Of a DNA stretch of 64,000 bases, positions 1 to 11,263 are shown piece by piece; the stretch's first letter is position 1, and each line of letters opens with the position of its first letter. The notes below the pieces were generated by a model. The model was given only the letters and a program-made list of their open reading frames with translations, was not told where the DNA came from and made no database searches. The stretch covers positions 26,001 through 90,000 of the forward strand of contig JAODUO010001203.1 in assembly GCA_025642075.2 (NCBI GenBank), in the 5' to 3' direction. Source of the stretch: Ridgeia piscesae (Eukaryota > Annelida > Polychaeta > Sabellida > Siboglinidae). The translations under genes and the position numbers were made by a program.

Positions 1-1480
1 AAGGGTGTGTAACTGTAATTTTCTAGTCAAAATTGTGTTTAACAAGAAATTAGTTTAGAAACCTACACAAAAATACAAATAATAAGTATTTAGTTTCTTG
101 CATTTCCTTTCAAGATAGTGTTTCTTATGGAATATATACACAGCAAATAGATGCTGTGTATAGATTCAGGTTTATGTGTTACTTAAACATTCACCTTGTA
201 CAGTACATGCACGCTGTATGTCATTATTCGTTGAATAAATTAAATTCAATGTCTACATTCATAATTACATGACAAAATTGCACTATGCTATGTCACATCT
301 GGCACGGTTGCATAGTGTTGGAATCATAGACCTCTAAATTCAGTTAATTCCTCCGGGTAGATAACAATTCTAAATCGCTTTGAGCTGTCTTAATAACGTG
401 ATGCAGCACTATAAGAAGTTTTTAAAGTGTCACACATTTATATAACACAGATTTCTGTCAAATGACCCTTATATGCACTGTTGTAGACATAATATTAAAT
501 GCCACTGAACTGCATAAGCACGAATTTGGGAGAGGCAACGTTACAAGTCTATGACTGGATGTGGGAAATGTGACCCCACCAATTTCCTCCGGCACAACCG
601 ATAAATTACGGCCGCTCCCTTACAAGTCAAAATGTGAGACTTATTACAGTGTAACATATTTATATTTCAGTAGTATAAATAACATTTGCGTTATCTTAGC
701 AATGGTCGGAAAATTACTATTAATTTATTGCGTACAATATAAGCTGTAATACATGCACGGATGCTAATGATGATGATAGTTGTTAAAAACAGTTCACTGC
801 GAAGTAGTATATTCCCATCGTTTTTCATCAAAAATAACCACGTCACAACTGCGAAGGTCTTCGTCCATCATCGTTTTATAGTCGGAAGTTGATATTGGTT
901 ATAAATAGTTGCAAGTTTGTTATCTTCGTCAACCAGAGAGTTCCATCTGGCCACTTCCGAATTTGAATAAAACTGGGTCATCGCGTCAAACGAGCTCTTT
1001 CATTAGCTCGCCGTTGAGCATATGCTCAAGGTGGCATACTCAGTTGAGTACGTACTGAAGACGTTTTATAACTACCGTGAGCACGCATTCTCAGCTGAGC
1101 ATGAGATCTGAGTCTGAGCATGGAGTTGAGCATGAGCGCCGAGTACGGTTTTATAACCTCAGGCCCTAGTCACAACTGTTGTTATGCAATTCTGGATGTG
1201 CAATTGTTTGCTATTTTGAAAAAGTAGATTACAATAGTCTACTAGTCTAATCTACCAGTGACTAGTGCAGTTGCAATAGTTTTCAAAACACAAAAAGGCA
1301 AATACTGACGAATTCGCCATAGAGAATTAATTTGATAATAACACGTTCGACAAATCTAAGAATATTTTGTCTAAAATTAGAGTTGTCATAAAAAATACTC
1401 CATGACATGTTGACTAAGTAATATAAACATTCCTAATTTTTCATGCCTCTGTGCACCAGTGATAATAAACCCTGTCTTAG
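1..1480. other. AT-rich non-coding stretch, probably RYBP/YAF2 intron
   Basis: No convincing coding exon is visible. I looked for the RanBP2-type zinc-finger exon expected upstream of the RYBP/YAF2 exons (Trp, paired Cys pattern) and did not find it. Positions 1000-1160 are rich in the word GAGCAT, with a perfect 16-bp palindrome (TTGAGCATATGCTCAA, about 1013-1028) and a GGTTATAAAACC-like edge near 1145-1160. This could be a decayed foldback element. Confidence 0.4.
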
Positions 1481-1489
1481 TTGCATAGA

Positions 1490-1745
1490 AGGTTTAATCT
1501 ACTTTCAGTAGACAAGGGTATAAAATCTGTGTATCGTCTGCATAAAGATGGTGACTGAAATGATGGTACACTAATAACTGAACTCAATGGAGTTGTGTCC
1601 AGTATAAAAAGTTAGTCTTAAAACAACCCTGAGAAACACCACATGTAATATTAAGTGGTGAAGAAAAACAATCCCAATGAGATTAAAGCCCACTTAAAGT
1701 TGTATTGGAGACTGCCACACACTGGAAGGCATAGTTAATTGATAT
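1490..1745 (-). pseudogene. L2-like LINE reverse-transcriptase remnant
   Basis: Read on the minus strand, this shows SPLNITCGVSQGCF followed by a short gap and HLYADDTQILYPCLL. These are the conserved G(V)PQG and YADD motifs of non-LTR reverse transcriptase, in the wording typical of L2-clade elements. The sequence between the motifs is deleted and frame-shifted, and there is an in-frame stop upstream, so it cannot be functional. It lies upstream of the first visible RYBP/YAF2 exon, in opposite orientation to the gene. Clade assignment rests on motif resemblance only. Confidence 0.65.
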
Positions 1746-2261
1746 TCCATCTGTGGCAGACCAGTGGCAGCTGCTTCTGCAGATTTTAATTAAGCTTTAT
1801 CTTTAGAACTGTTGATTTTCTGTAAATACAAGTTAAGTTTGTTTTGATGCTTATTTAACATGTGACTGTAGGTGAGAAACATATAAAATTAAAATTCTAA
1901 ACAAATATGTAATGAAATATTGTGCACTTGGTTGATATCAACTGCATTCTGATCACTGGACTGGCTGCGTGGAATGGAAGTACAGACATTTTATCTTGAC
2001 TAAAACCAGTAATGACCAGTCCAGTCCGGTCACTGCATTCACACAATTTGGCTATGTTTCTGATCATACAGTATTACCATATGGATAACCAGAGAAAATG
2101 TCAATTAGTGACTATGATTACCAAAACAGATTTCATTAATTTCAAATTCACTGTAGTCCAAAGTGCTTCAGGGGCTGTTCGTCCATGTTTATTTTGGTGT
2201 TTTACTAAAGTGTGTTTTAAGTCGTCACGTTGTAAGTTTACGGTAATCGTTAAAATGTAGA

Positions 2262-2375
2262 AGCACAGTGGGCAGCTTCAGACTCTTGACTAACAGAACC
2301 TGGCTTCAAATCCTGTACATTATTCCAGGTCAGTCAGCTGTTTGAAGGAGTACCAGGCTATAGACAAAGTGTCCT
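2262..2375 (+). repeat. tRNA-derived SINE, truncated copy
   Basis: The head resembles a tRNA with a degraded B box (GGCTTCAAATCC, about 2302-2313). It is followed by body sequence (GTCAGTCAGCTG...GGCTATAGACA) shared with the fuller copies at 2838-3166 and 10438-10953. The 3' half is missing. Confidence 0.65.
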
Positions 2376-2651
2376 TGCTGACATTAACGTGAAATAATAT
2401 TTGGAAGTGTTGACCCCATATCTGATGGAAATCTGCACAGATTAACTACATGTACTACTTCAAGACTGCTGTTGTAGGCTCAAGTTTATTACATTTTAAG
2501 ATTTTCATTGGCAGGTTATATACGTTTTAAGAGAGTAATCAGTCTGATTGCACTAAGTAAGAATTGTTAATTATAGCAAAACACTTAGCTAATCATATAT
2601 TTGTTGTAATGACTTGTGTTGACTAAGATTAAGAATGATTATGTTGAACAG

Positions 2652-2801
2652 GAAGCCACGTCTTAATGCACAACTGGTAGCTCAGCAAGTAGCCCAGCAG
2701 TTTGCACCTCCACCGAAGAAGGAAAGACCACCACAACGGAGGGATAAACACAACACTTCAACATCAGATATACCCACTGTACACAGCAACAAGAAAAATA
2801 G
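2652..2801 (+). CDS. RYBP/YAF2: RYBP/YAF2 orthologue, internal coding exon
   Basis: This exon encodes the segment after the zinc finger of RYBP/YAF2, a non-catalytic subunit of variant Polycomb complex PRC1 that links RING1 proteins to DNA-bound factors in the nucleus. It opens with KPRLNAQLVAQQVAQQF, nearly identical to the conserved (R)KPRINSQLVAQQVAQQ block of the vertebrate proteins. A Pro/Lys-rich stretch (PPPKKERPPQRRDK) and a polar linker ending KKN follow. The acceptor is TTGAACAG before 2652 and the donor is G|GTGAGT at 2802. Both junctions split an Arg codon after its second base (phase 2), and the frame runs straight into the exon at 7967. The N-terminal RanBP2-type zinc-finger exon was not found and is presumably upstream of the window. 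Invertebrates generally have one gene for the vertebrate RYBP/YAF2 pair, so the double symbol is deliberate. Confidence 0.93.
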
Positions 2802-2837
2802 GTGAGTAAGGTTACCATTATTGATTTAGTTAAACTT

Positions 2838-3166
2838 TAAAAAGGTAACTTCTTATGTAGCGCAGTATCCAGTCCTCAGGACTGCTCAAAGCACTTTACA
2901 CTTTACTTCCCTGCCAGACCTTTTCAATCAGACACCATCTCGGCTTCTCTGGGAAGCATTCAGCCATATGCTACAATTAATATACAAAGACTGCTCGTAC
3001 ACATCCACCACTGTCTACAGCCAGTTACTCATTTATACAGCTAAGTGAACTGAAGCAATGTAGAGTGAAAAACTTGCCCAAGGTTTTAACACCACAGCAC
3101 AGGATTCAAAGCCGGGTTCTCTTAGTCGAGAGTCCGAAGCTCTACCCCTGAGCCACTGTACTTATA
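2838..3166 (-). repeat. tRNA-derived SINE, near full length
   Basis: On the minus strand the head carries a good A box (TGGCTCAGGGGTAGAGC) and B-box-like GGCTTTGAATCC, typical of an RNA polymerase III internal promoter. The body includes CACTCTACATTGCTTCAG and CCAGAGAAGC. The tail has AAAGTGCTTTGAGCAGTCCT then ACTGGATACTGCGCTACATA, resembling the widespread ...GCGCTATATAA tail seen in SINEs and their LINE partners. Related copies lie at 2262, 10438, 21147, 35266 and 63228. It is a SINE rather than a tRNA gene because the anticodon arm is not tRNA-like and the same body recurs. Confidence 0.8.
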
Positions 3167-4377
3167 CCATTCATGGAGAAGATCAAAATCAAACTTTCCC
3201 AATGAGATTATCAGTTACAATTATTTTGCGTGATGAGAATGATAATAATGTATTTAATTAACTATTGTGACTGCTAAATTGTAACTCCAGGCCTGTTAAA
3301 TGGGGGATGAACAAAAAGCAGATTTGCAAAAGAAAAAGAACACTAATTATGACACCTGTTTCCCAGAATAACCTTGTTGAGGAAACACATGATTTAAACT
3401 GCATAGACACTGTCTTTGAAAGGAAAAGTCTGACATAATCAATGCCTACTCTTCCCAGTTCCAGCTTTGAAGTCTATATGTGTTGACAAAAACTTGACAT
3501 CAAATTCATGCAAAGGATATTTTACGGACAGTTGGGAGTATTGCTATATAGGCAATGGTGTTTAATGATCGAGAAAAGTTGGACAATGAAGGTGCTAGTC
3601 AAACATTACCAAGCAATTAATCAGTGGATGAAACTGATGAATGGGAAGTCAATTAGGCTTGTCCTACTGCCTTGTGTGAAATATCTGCTGGCAGGTACAA
3701 CTGAAATTGTCCAGATAACAATCACACTGTCTCAGTGTCACATGCTAAGCAAATAGAGATAGCCACAAAAGAAGCCAAGCCAAGAAAACAGTCTAAAGTG
3801 TAACCAGTTAAGGGTCCATAGATTATCATTATAAACATAAGCTCAGTGGAGACTGACAACACTTGTAGATTATAACCAGAATGTGACAACCATCATTTAT
3901 ATAAATGTTGTAAAATTAAATATATAAATATATTATACCCAGCCAGTACTATCCAGTAGCCACTCAGTGTTTTTCATATGTTCTTCCTAGCAACATAATC
4001 AGTTTGTAACACCTTGCCTGTATTGGTGTTTAAACACTGGTTGATGCATTGAAATATTTTGAGTTAATTGTTTTACCTTATTTCTGCATGCTTCATTACG
4101 CTATGTGTCAGTGAGTCAAAACTTAATTTGCTGATCTAGTGTTTCAACAAAATTATTTTGTGACCTTATCTCCTGTAACTTTTACATACCCAAAATAAGT
4201 ATTTTGTTATTCCTGTCAATCCTATGACCATATTTCTGCTATTGACTATTGAAAATAATCACAATTATTTCCTTATCATAGGTATTTATAGTTCCTGTAG
4301 TATGTACTATAATTATAATAAATATTACAATTTGGTAATTTATTATTAATTTAATGTAATATGTTATTTTCTTTAAC

Positions 4378-4445
<68 letters not shown>
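4378..4445. repeat. (TA)n microsatellite
   Basis: Near-perfect TA dinucleotide run of about 65 bases. Confidence 0.95.
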
Positions 4446-4448
<3 letters not shown>

Positions 4449-4483
4449 CTCAGACATTTCAATTATGCAGTGGATCCAGTAAT

Positions 4484-4660
4484 GCCTGGATTAAAAGGAA
4501 TTTAATGATTACAGACTGAATTGGAATTGAAAAAAAGGAATTGAAAGACATTTATTTGGAATTGATGGAAACTGAATTGGAATTGAATAAAAGAAATTGC
4601 AATGAATTGGAGTGGGAATTGGAATTGATTGAATAAAAGGAATTGACAACAGCCCTGTTG
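4484..4660. repeat. GGAATTGA-type degenerate simple repeat
   Basis: The words GGAATTGA, GAATTGGAATTG and AAAAGGAATT recur irregularly across the segment. It sits directly upstream of the L2 remnant and may be a decayed minisatellite. Confidence 0.7.
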
Positions 4661-6780
4661 GCTGGACCTCTTGATAACTCGCTGTCCTGTAAAAACATTC
4701 AGACACCCACAGTTTCAGATGGAATATCGGACCATAACACAGTAATAGCTGATCTTAAAGTTCCTATAACCCTAGCCATGTTCAAACACAATGTGTTTTA
4801 CAGAGCCATTCACAGTATCAACATCAAAGCATTCATGACTGATATCACCGCATCCTAAAGAAAACCAGACTTATACGGACAGTGCCATCAAATAATTAAG
4901 ACATTGCGTGACAAACATGCACCCATTATATTTAAATCTGTATCACAAACGCCGCCACTTCCTTGCATGACCCCGGAAATCATACAATCTAAAAGGTGCC
5001 GTCGCTATCTGGAACATGATTGGCTAAAATCGCATTCATCCCTGGAGACGTCATGCTACTCACAATAATGTCACCAATGTAACCAAGATATGGCAAAAGC
5101 AAAATCGGATTATTACAAAAATATTGTCTCAAAAACTCTGCTACGCCACAACAGCTATGGAAATGCATAAATAAAATCTTACAATACCAGCCTGCTCCTT
5201 CTCTACCAACTTGTGCATCAATCAAGTCATTGGCATTTTGTATGACTCTTTTTCTAGTCATTTTAAAGAAAAAATACCTTTATCCATTCCGCTTTCATAC
5301 TCCAAACATTATAAATACTGACTCTACACGTGAATTCTCAACTCGCATAATTTAAACGAGCCACAATCGCAGAAGTGTTATCTTGACCCACTCCCGACCA
5401 TACTTCTAGAAGCATGTCTTGACATTAACTAGACCAATAACAGATATCATAAATGCATCACTGTACTCAGGCTTATTTCCTGATGATTTTAAATGCGCGC
5501 ATGTAAACCCAGTTCTTAAGAAGCCATCTCTGCCTAAAGAATACCTAAATAGCTTCAGACCCATGTCCATCCTGAGCTTAATTTGTTGTAGGTTGTAGCT
5601 AACCGTTTCAGATCTAACATCAACACAAATGACTTATCCGATGTGTCGCAGTCTGTGTACAAAGAATTTCACTCCACAGAAACTGCTTTAAAAAAAAAGT
5701 ACATAATGTCATTAGCCTTAACATTGCTAATGGCAAACGTTACTGCACTAATCCTGCTTGATCTATCCGCTGCTGCCGACACCATTGACAACAACATTCT
5801 CATTAGACATTTGACACAGCACTACGCTGGTTGCCTTCATACCTGACTGATTAGACGCCAAGCCCTTAAGATAGAAACTGTTTCTCAGATATGCTGCCCA
5901 TCTCATGTCACGTGGTGTCCCCCAGGGTTCTGTTTTGGGAGCCATTGCTTTTCACTCTCTGTACAACGCCACTACCTGGTAAGCTATTTATCCAAAGTCA
6001 ACTTGAATCATCACCTTTACACAGACGACACACAAATCTCCATTTCTTTGGCCACAGCAGATACTTGTCGCTCCCTAAATCAGCTCAGGGATTGTCTCCA
6101 AGATGCCTCCCTTTGGATGAAAAACAGTAAATTAAAGCTTAATGCAGATACAACCGAGTTTCTCATCATTGATACCCAATGCAGCATAAAAAACTTGATG
6201 GCTTTTCCCAAATATATCTGGACTCAGAGTATCACACCAGCGCCTCAGTGTTAAATCTCGGAGTAACGTTTGATGAAAACTTCAATTTCAAACAACATGT
6301 ATCTAAAACATGTTGCTGCTGTTTTTACCATATCCGCCATCTTTGCCATATTCGTCGATATATGTCAATTTACGTTTCCGCAATTCCTTCCTTTACAATA
6401 CTGCAAATAAGGATATAGCAAAATTCAACGTGTTAAAAACTATTCGGCAAGGGTAGTCATGCATTCTCCTTGTTTTTCTCAAGTACGTGCCGCTTTTGAA
6501 ATCATTGCACTATTGCATTATTTTCAAGATTTGTACAATGGTCTGTCAAGTCCTCTCATCATATCTGAATTCGATGCTCACCCCAGCAATAAATTCCAGA
6601 CAGCTTTGATCAATCATTAGAAATCCTCTTTACATTCCTGGGGTGAAAACAAAAGATGGAAACCAAGCTTTCTGTGTTACCACACCAACTCTGGAATTCG
6701 CTTCCTGACAGTGTTAAATTAGAAAGAAATATAGTTTCATTCAGCTGGCGTCTGAAATCCTATCTTTTTTAAAGCTGCCT
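4640..6780 (+). pseudogene. L2-clade LINE, 5'-truncated and frame-shifted
   Basis: The reading frames follow an L2-type ORF from the end of the AP endonuclease (ISDHNTVIADLK, about 4720-4755) through reverse transcriptase to the C-terminus. Visible RT landmarks are LLDLSAAADTID (motif A, with the usual Phe replaced by Ala), a degraded PQG block near 5925, and HHLYTDDTQISISL at about 6006-6047, where YADD reads YTDD. Then come SWMKNSKLKLN-like and LGVTFDENFNFKQHVS, and a closing segment reading WNSLPDSVKLERN...SYLF near 6690-6770. Several frameshifts and stops separate these pieces. It inserted into the RYBP/YAF2 intron in the sense orientation. Long dead; the L2 assignment is from motif wording. 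Confidence 0.8.
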
Positions 6781-7026
6781 ATCCTCCTTCATGCCACTGA
6801 GCTTGATCTTTGAGGATACTAGCACATAAGAAGTAATTATTATTATTGTTATTATATTTATGATTGTAGTTGCCAGTGTTTACTTATTGACTGTTAGGTT
6901 CTGGTACATAGGCTCACCTAAATGGCTGTTGTTCCCATTTAATTCACTTGCATATTTTCGATCAATATAAAAGGTAATTAAATACATTGAATGGTGATCA
7001 TGTAATTATTTAAGACAAAGTGTTAA

Positions 7027-7756
7027 CCTCGTGGACCCTGAACCCCGATGTATCGGGATTTTAGACTAGTGTGTACACTAATCGCTAGATGTCACTAGTT
7101 TTTAACAGAAACTTCGTCAAATTATATCCAGGTGTAGACAGGAGATTTACTGACAGTTTCACAAGTTTACATATATCTATTAAGAAACACAGTAGTTTCT
7201 AGCAAAATCAAATCAGCAGTCGATCGTAGATGTTTCACTATTTATGTTAGCGATGTTCATGAGCAAGAATTGCAATTGTTTAGTTAGCATGTCCGATGAT
7301 TTGGATGAAAATGTGAAAAGCAGCAGCGATGTTGACAGCCGTATTTGACATCGGCGATTTTTCAGTCAATTCTGAGCTGTCAAATAATTGCGCATTAGCC
7401 ACACAGTAAAACTGATTTTCATGTATCTTATTATACATCTTGTTTCTTGTCTTGATTGTTGACATAAATAATATTCTGATTATTAAAAAGAATTGCTTAT
7501 AATTATGAAGGAATCAACAAAACAGATTCTCATATTTAAAAAATGTGTCGCCCATCTTGGATTTTTTTAAATATATTAATTAGTTTCAGTTAGTCATACA
7601 ACAATGATGTGTACATCATTGTATATATAATTTCTTTCTGGTTCAGATTATGTACACTTTTATGTAATTGTGATGAACACTTTTTACGATATGGTTCATT
7701 ATGTGAACCCATGTTTGGTCAGTGTTGAGGCCCTCAGAAACTCAGGGCTTAAGAGG
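7027..7756. mobile_element. piggyBac-like MITE flanked by TTAA
   Basis: The left end reads TTAA|CCTCGTGGACCCTGA (TTAA at 7023-7026). The right end, read in reverse complement, is TTAA|CCTCTTAAGCCCTGA (TTAA at 7757-7760). The 15-bp ends match at 11 positions. TTAA duplication and a CC(T) start are diagnostic of the piggyBac superfamily. No transposase reading frame is present in the 730 bp. The alternative is two unrelated TTAA sites by chance, but the shared CCCTGA makes that less likely. Confidence 0.55.
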
Positions 7757-7966
7757 TTAACAAAACAGTTGCAAGGATAGATTAATACAAATTGTAAACA
7801 GCTACTTATTTTATATAAAATATACTGGCCAGTAACGATACGTATTAATTATTCCTGACAGTAATAATATTGTTTGTCTGTTTTCCAGACAAACTCCAAT
7901 ATATTTGTAATTTTCTATATTCTACATACATTATATATCTTTGAAACTAATCATACTTTTTTTTAG

Positions 7967-8231
7967 GTTGCCACGCTTAAAGAATATTGACCGCAGCAGT
8001 GGTATTTCGATGGAGGTGACCGTCGGCAACGTGACAGTGCTCATCACTGACTACAAACCAAAGAGTGACCGCAACAGCAGTAGCTTGTCTTGTGATAGTA
8101 TAAGTTCAAGCACAAACTCTCACAGTATTTGTGATAATACAAACAATGAGAGCTCAGATGAGAAGCCAGATTGTAAGCACACAGACAATGATATTAGTGC
8201 TGACATGGGCATGGTGCACAGCAACAGTTAA
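7967..8231 (+). CDS. RYBP/YAF2: RYBP/YAF2 orthologue, terminal coding exon
   Basis: Continues the Arg codon split at 2801 and ends with TAA at 8229-8231 (87 complete codons). The first 33 residues include RLKNIDRSS and EVTVGNVTVLITDYK, matching the conserved C-terminal block of vertebrate RYBP (RLKNVDRST...VTVGNVTVIITDF). In vertebrates this block forms the beta-hairpin that binds the RING1B C-terminal domain. The remaining residues are a Ser/Asn/Asp-rich tail (SSSLSCDSISSSTNSH onward), comparable to the Ser-rich tail of RYBP. Together with the upstream exon this gives the C-terminal two thirds of a RYBP-sized protein. The reading frame is intact, unlike all other protein-like segments in the window. 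Confidence 0.94.
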
Positions 8232-9655
8232 AACATATGATTGCAGTTGTTTGGGTAACAAGTAGCACAGCTTCGAGTTGATCATGCAGCAAGTGTGATC
8301 GTAACATTTATACTGGGCTGGTTACTAAGTCATTGGTAGTATTGTCTGACTGTATATCAGTACTATTTCATCATGGAGAACTCTACCTGTATAATTACCT
8401 ATAATTATTTGTGTTGTGTGTGTATATATTATATAGTGTTAGGATAAGTGAACTTCAGTTATGATATTTAAAGCATATGAAGAATCACAAACAACAAATA
8501 CACACCTGTGAAACCTAACATGAGCTTCTCCAACTGGTATTTTGCACTGTGCCATAGCAAGGTTTTTACCTTTGAGGAAAACACAATGCTGCGTAATATT
8601 ACTTTGTTTTATTCTGTTGTATGTTCGTAGGAAAGTTATTATTACAGCCTAAATGTTTTCACATTTTTGCACATTTACTTTTATGATTATGATAAAATAA
8701 AAATTCACCTAACTGTTACATCTTCAGTTGAGAAAACAACATTGATTATTTCCACAGCCAAAATAATGTGTTCCTGGAAATTGGGATGTGGCAAGGCAAC
8801 CCGTATCATGGCATCCACATATTTTGTTATCTTAAAAGTTAAAACAGCTAAAACGTTCTTAAAATGCAAACGGAACATTTGGCAACATATGCCACTATCT
8901 AATAAATACCGGGTAGCAAACAAAAGGAAGGAATACTACATCGCTTGAAGAGGCCAGGTTCTTCTCAAGAGAAGAGGCATCTTATATCTGCAATCATATA
9001 GATTGACTTGGATTTTTGGCATGGGGTCTTCCACGTTTGGTTTCCTGGTTTGTCAGACAGGCTCATTAGATAACTCTTCAACAATAATCTGGGAGAGTAG
9101 AGGATTGAGGGGCCATATATAACCTTTGAAATGTCTGTACATATTTAAATCTGAATTCTATTGGACTTAGAGAGGTGGTCATGCATTGGGCATCACACAC
9201 CGCAAAGCTGCACAAACCACACAATCCCGAGGCATACACCATTCAAATGATGCATGTTTAGAAATTTTGCAGAAATTTAATCGTTTTTAAACATTGATAA
9301 TAAAAAGACTATAATTACCAGTTTTTGCGTTCCAAATCAGCGGTTGAAATTTGTCCACTGCATTTATTAATTATTTTTTAACTGTGTCTGGATTCGTGTG
9401 TACCTGCTTTCATCTCGTGGGTATCGTTCACTAATGTGCATAGCATGACAGAAACGTGCAATACGCATGCGTTAATCTCCTTCTGAATTACTATATACGT
9501 TAATTTGTAATATCATACATTTTTATTAGTAAAAAACGGAAATGTGGGGTGGTGAAACAATTAGACTACCGGGTAGTGATAGAATAATGACTGTTTAACA
9601 GTCATTATGTATATGCATGTATAGAATATACTGTACGTGTATACCTAAGTAATCG
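8232..9655 (+). other. RYBP/YAF2 3' UTR and downstream intergenic
   Basis: AT-rich sequence following the stop codon. The UTR probably ends shortly after one of the AATAAA signals at 8696 or 8900, though its real extent cannot be seen. Beyond about 8950 I recognise nothing until the LINE scrap at 9661. Confidence 0.5.
8696..8701 (+). promoter_or_regulatory. candidate polyadenylation signal AATAAA
   Basis: A canonical hexamer 465 bp after the RYBP/YAF2 stop codon, within an AT-rich stretch. A second AATAAA lies at about 8900. Chance occurrence in AT-rich DNA is possible. Confidence 0.4.
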
Positions 9656-9660
9656 TTTCT

Positions 9661-9750
9661 GAAGACCTGAGGCTGAACAGGCATTCTCACATCAATAAGA
9701 TCACTAAGAAAGCCAATTTCACTCTAGGCATTCTGAAAAGAAATATGAAA
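9661..9750 (+). pseudogene. LINE reverse-transcriptase thumb remnant
   Basis: Thirty uninterrupted codons read EDLRLNRHSHINKITKKAN then TLGILKRNMK. This matches the widespread non-LTR RT segment 'DL.W..HI..I..KAN.TLGFLKRN'. The flanking sequence does not continue the frame. Confidence 0.65.
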
Positions 9751-10059
9751 CCAGGGTTATTAGATAGGAGCTGGGGAACACCCCCAAAGGGACAAAACAC
9801 GCATAGATCTCGGACGTCTCGTCGTGATTTTAATACGGTATCTGTTTTAAGTTTTAATCCCATCCCATGCGCTGTGTGTTGAAAACCCCAGCTAGGATCA
9901 ATACAATCAGCGCCACCTATCGAATAATGGAGAGCTAACTGTACGTAGAGGGACAACACGAAGCGCATAACCGACTCTCGCTCGGCTGCATGAAGCACAG
10001 CGGCTCACTGTTTTGGATTTATTCACAGGTTTACCTGTATAATAGTAAATAATATTTGT

Positions 10060-10240
10060 GTATTATTTAAATAATATAATGTTTATGCTTTTGATAACGA
10101 AACTAAGTTATGAAATATATATACACAAAATAAAAAAGCAAAAACATAAAATAAGGATACCCTGTTATCAGATAATATTATTCGAAATTAAACTCATACT
10201 GAACAATTTTACGCACAAAATAAATATAAATAAAATGTTC
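10060..10240. repeat. AT-rich repeat shared with 38.7-39.0 kb
   Basis: AAATAAGGATACC followed by TTATCA(G/A)ATAAT, an ATTCAAAATTAAAC-like stretch and CACAAAATAAATA recur in the same order at about 38875-38960. No coding potential. Confidence 0.5.
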
Positions 10241-10437
10241 GTTGTTAGTTTTTCATCAATTTTTTATTTTGTGTACATATATTTTATAACCTAGCTTCAT
10301 CAGCATATACACACGAATTGTTATTATACATGTCAATTTGTTAATTAATCCAATACAGTGGTGTCGTCTGTCGGCTTCGAGCAATGACAATAAGGGTTAC
10401 ATAACAAAAACAAGTTTCACAAGACTATTTTCTTGCA

Positions 10438-10953
10438 TAGCGGAAATGGCTCAGCGATAGAGCTTCGATCGGACCCTCGACCCGGGTTGGAATCCTGTGC
10501 TGTGGTGTTAAAATCTTGGGCAAGTTTTTTTCACTCTACATTGCTCCAGTTCACTCAGCTGTCTGAATGAGTACCTGGCTATAGACAGTGGTGGATATGT
10601 GTACTATCAGCCTTCGCGCATTAATTGTAGCATGGCTGGATGCTTCCCATAGAAATTTAGACGTCTGATAGAACAGGTCTAGATGCCAGGGAAGTAAAGT
10701 GTAAAGCCCTTTGAACGGTACTGGCTTCTTAAAATTGCTAACCACTCATGTACATACAAGTGCCCATTTTTTGTTACGTTTATGAGCAATAAGGTTTAGG
10801 GTTAGTCTTTCAGTGTTAGGGTTTGGTTTAGGTTGAATGTACTTTTGACAAGTGTTTTACATGCACTTGTACGTGAGTGGTTAGCAAGAAGCAACTCCCG
10901 TTTTGAACAGTACTGAGAACTGGATACTGCGCTATATAAAAAACCGTACCTTT
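10438..10953 (+). repeat. tRNA-derived SINE interrupted by a MITE
   Basis: The A box (TGGCTCAGCGATAGAGC) and B box (GGGTTGGAATCC) are followed by the same body as the 2838-3166 copy, down to GTAAAGCCCTTTGAACGG. A 149-bp inverted-repeat insertion interrupts it. The tail (ACTGGATACTGCGCTATATA) resumes at about 10920. The words TTTGAACGGTACTG and TTTGAACAGTACTG flank the insert, consistent with a target duplication. Confidence 0.75.
10737..10885. mobile_element. 149-bp MITE nested in the SINE
   Basis: The left end GCTAACCACTCATGTAC...AAGTGC is mirrored by GCACTTGTACGTGAGTGGTTAGC at the right end. This gives terminal inverted repeats of about 23 bp with one 4-bp gap. The interior contains GGTTTAGGGTTAG-like words. 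Too short to code. Superfamily not assignable. Confidence 0.7.
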
Positions 10954-11150
10954 TATAGTTACGCAGCCGAGCGACAGTCGGAAAAGCGAGATGAAGTCGT
11001 AATTTGATGATGTTGCATTGTATGCTAGTTTGTTTTGTGAGTTAATTTTTTTACAGGAATTTAAATGATTTATTTTTAACCTAGTGTGTATATTATGTAG
11101 ATATTGGAGAAGTTTGGCGGCTGAAAGAGGGCGTTTTCATGGTTAGGTCA
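10954..11150 (+). repeat. dispersed repeat with GCAGCCGA(C/G)CGACAGTCGG core
   Basis: TACGCAGCCGAGCGACAGTC followed by AAGCGAGA recurs at about 38388 and 39095. The following 150 bp (GTTTGTTTTGTGA...CTAGTGTGTATA) resemble 58830-58920 inside the hAT-like MITE, so fragments of one family are scattered here. Confidence 0.5.
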
Positions 11151-11263
11151 GAAACTAAGAGATGGCCACTATATTGTGATTGCATTCCGTATCCGTGACG
11201 TCACGCCAGGGGTTTTCCCGCAAACAAGTTGGAGCTACACAATGATTGTCAGGATGCGAAGTG

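Larger units (their letters stand above)
2802..7966 (+). other. RYBP/YAF2 intron (5165 bp)
   Basis: A GT-AG intron with donor GTGAGTAAG and an acceptor preceded by a T-rich tract (CTTTTTTTTAG). It holds an antisense SINE, a (TA)n tract, a GGAATT-like simple repeat, a sense L2 LINE remnant and a TTAA-flanked MITE, each listed separately. I see nothing recognisable in 3170-4375 or 6790-7020. Confidence 0.9.

Noticed and set aside
2838..3166. Possible tRNA genes from A and B boxes (also 10438, 35266, 56830)
   Set aside because: The boxes are in SINE heads: the same unrelated body follows in several copies and no proper cloverleaf is evident.
10281..10330. CRISPR-like or phage-like systems
   Set aside because: No direct-repeat/spacer array was seen anywhere, and the window is clearly eukaryotic (introns, LINEs, SINEs). 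Short tandem repeats such as 27968-28066 have no unique spacers.
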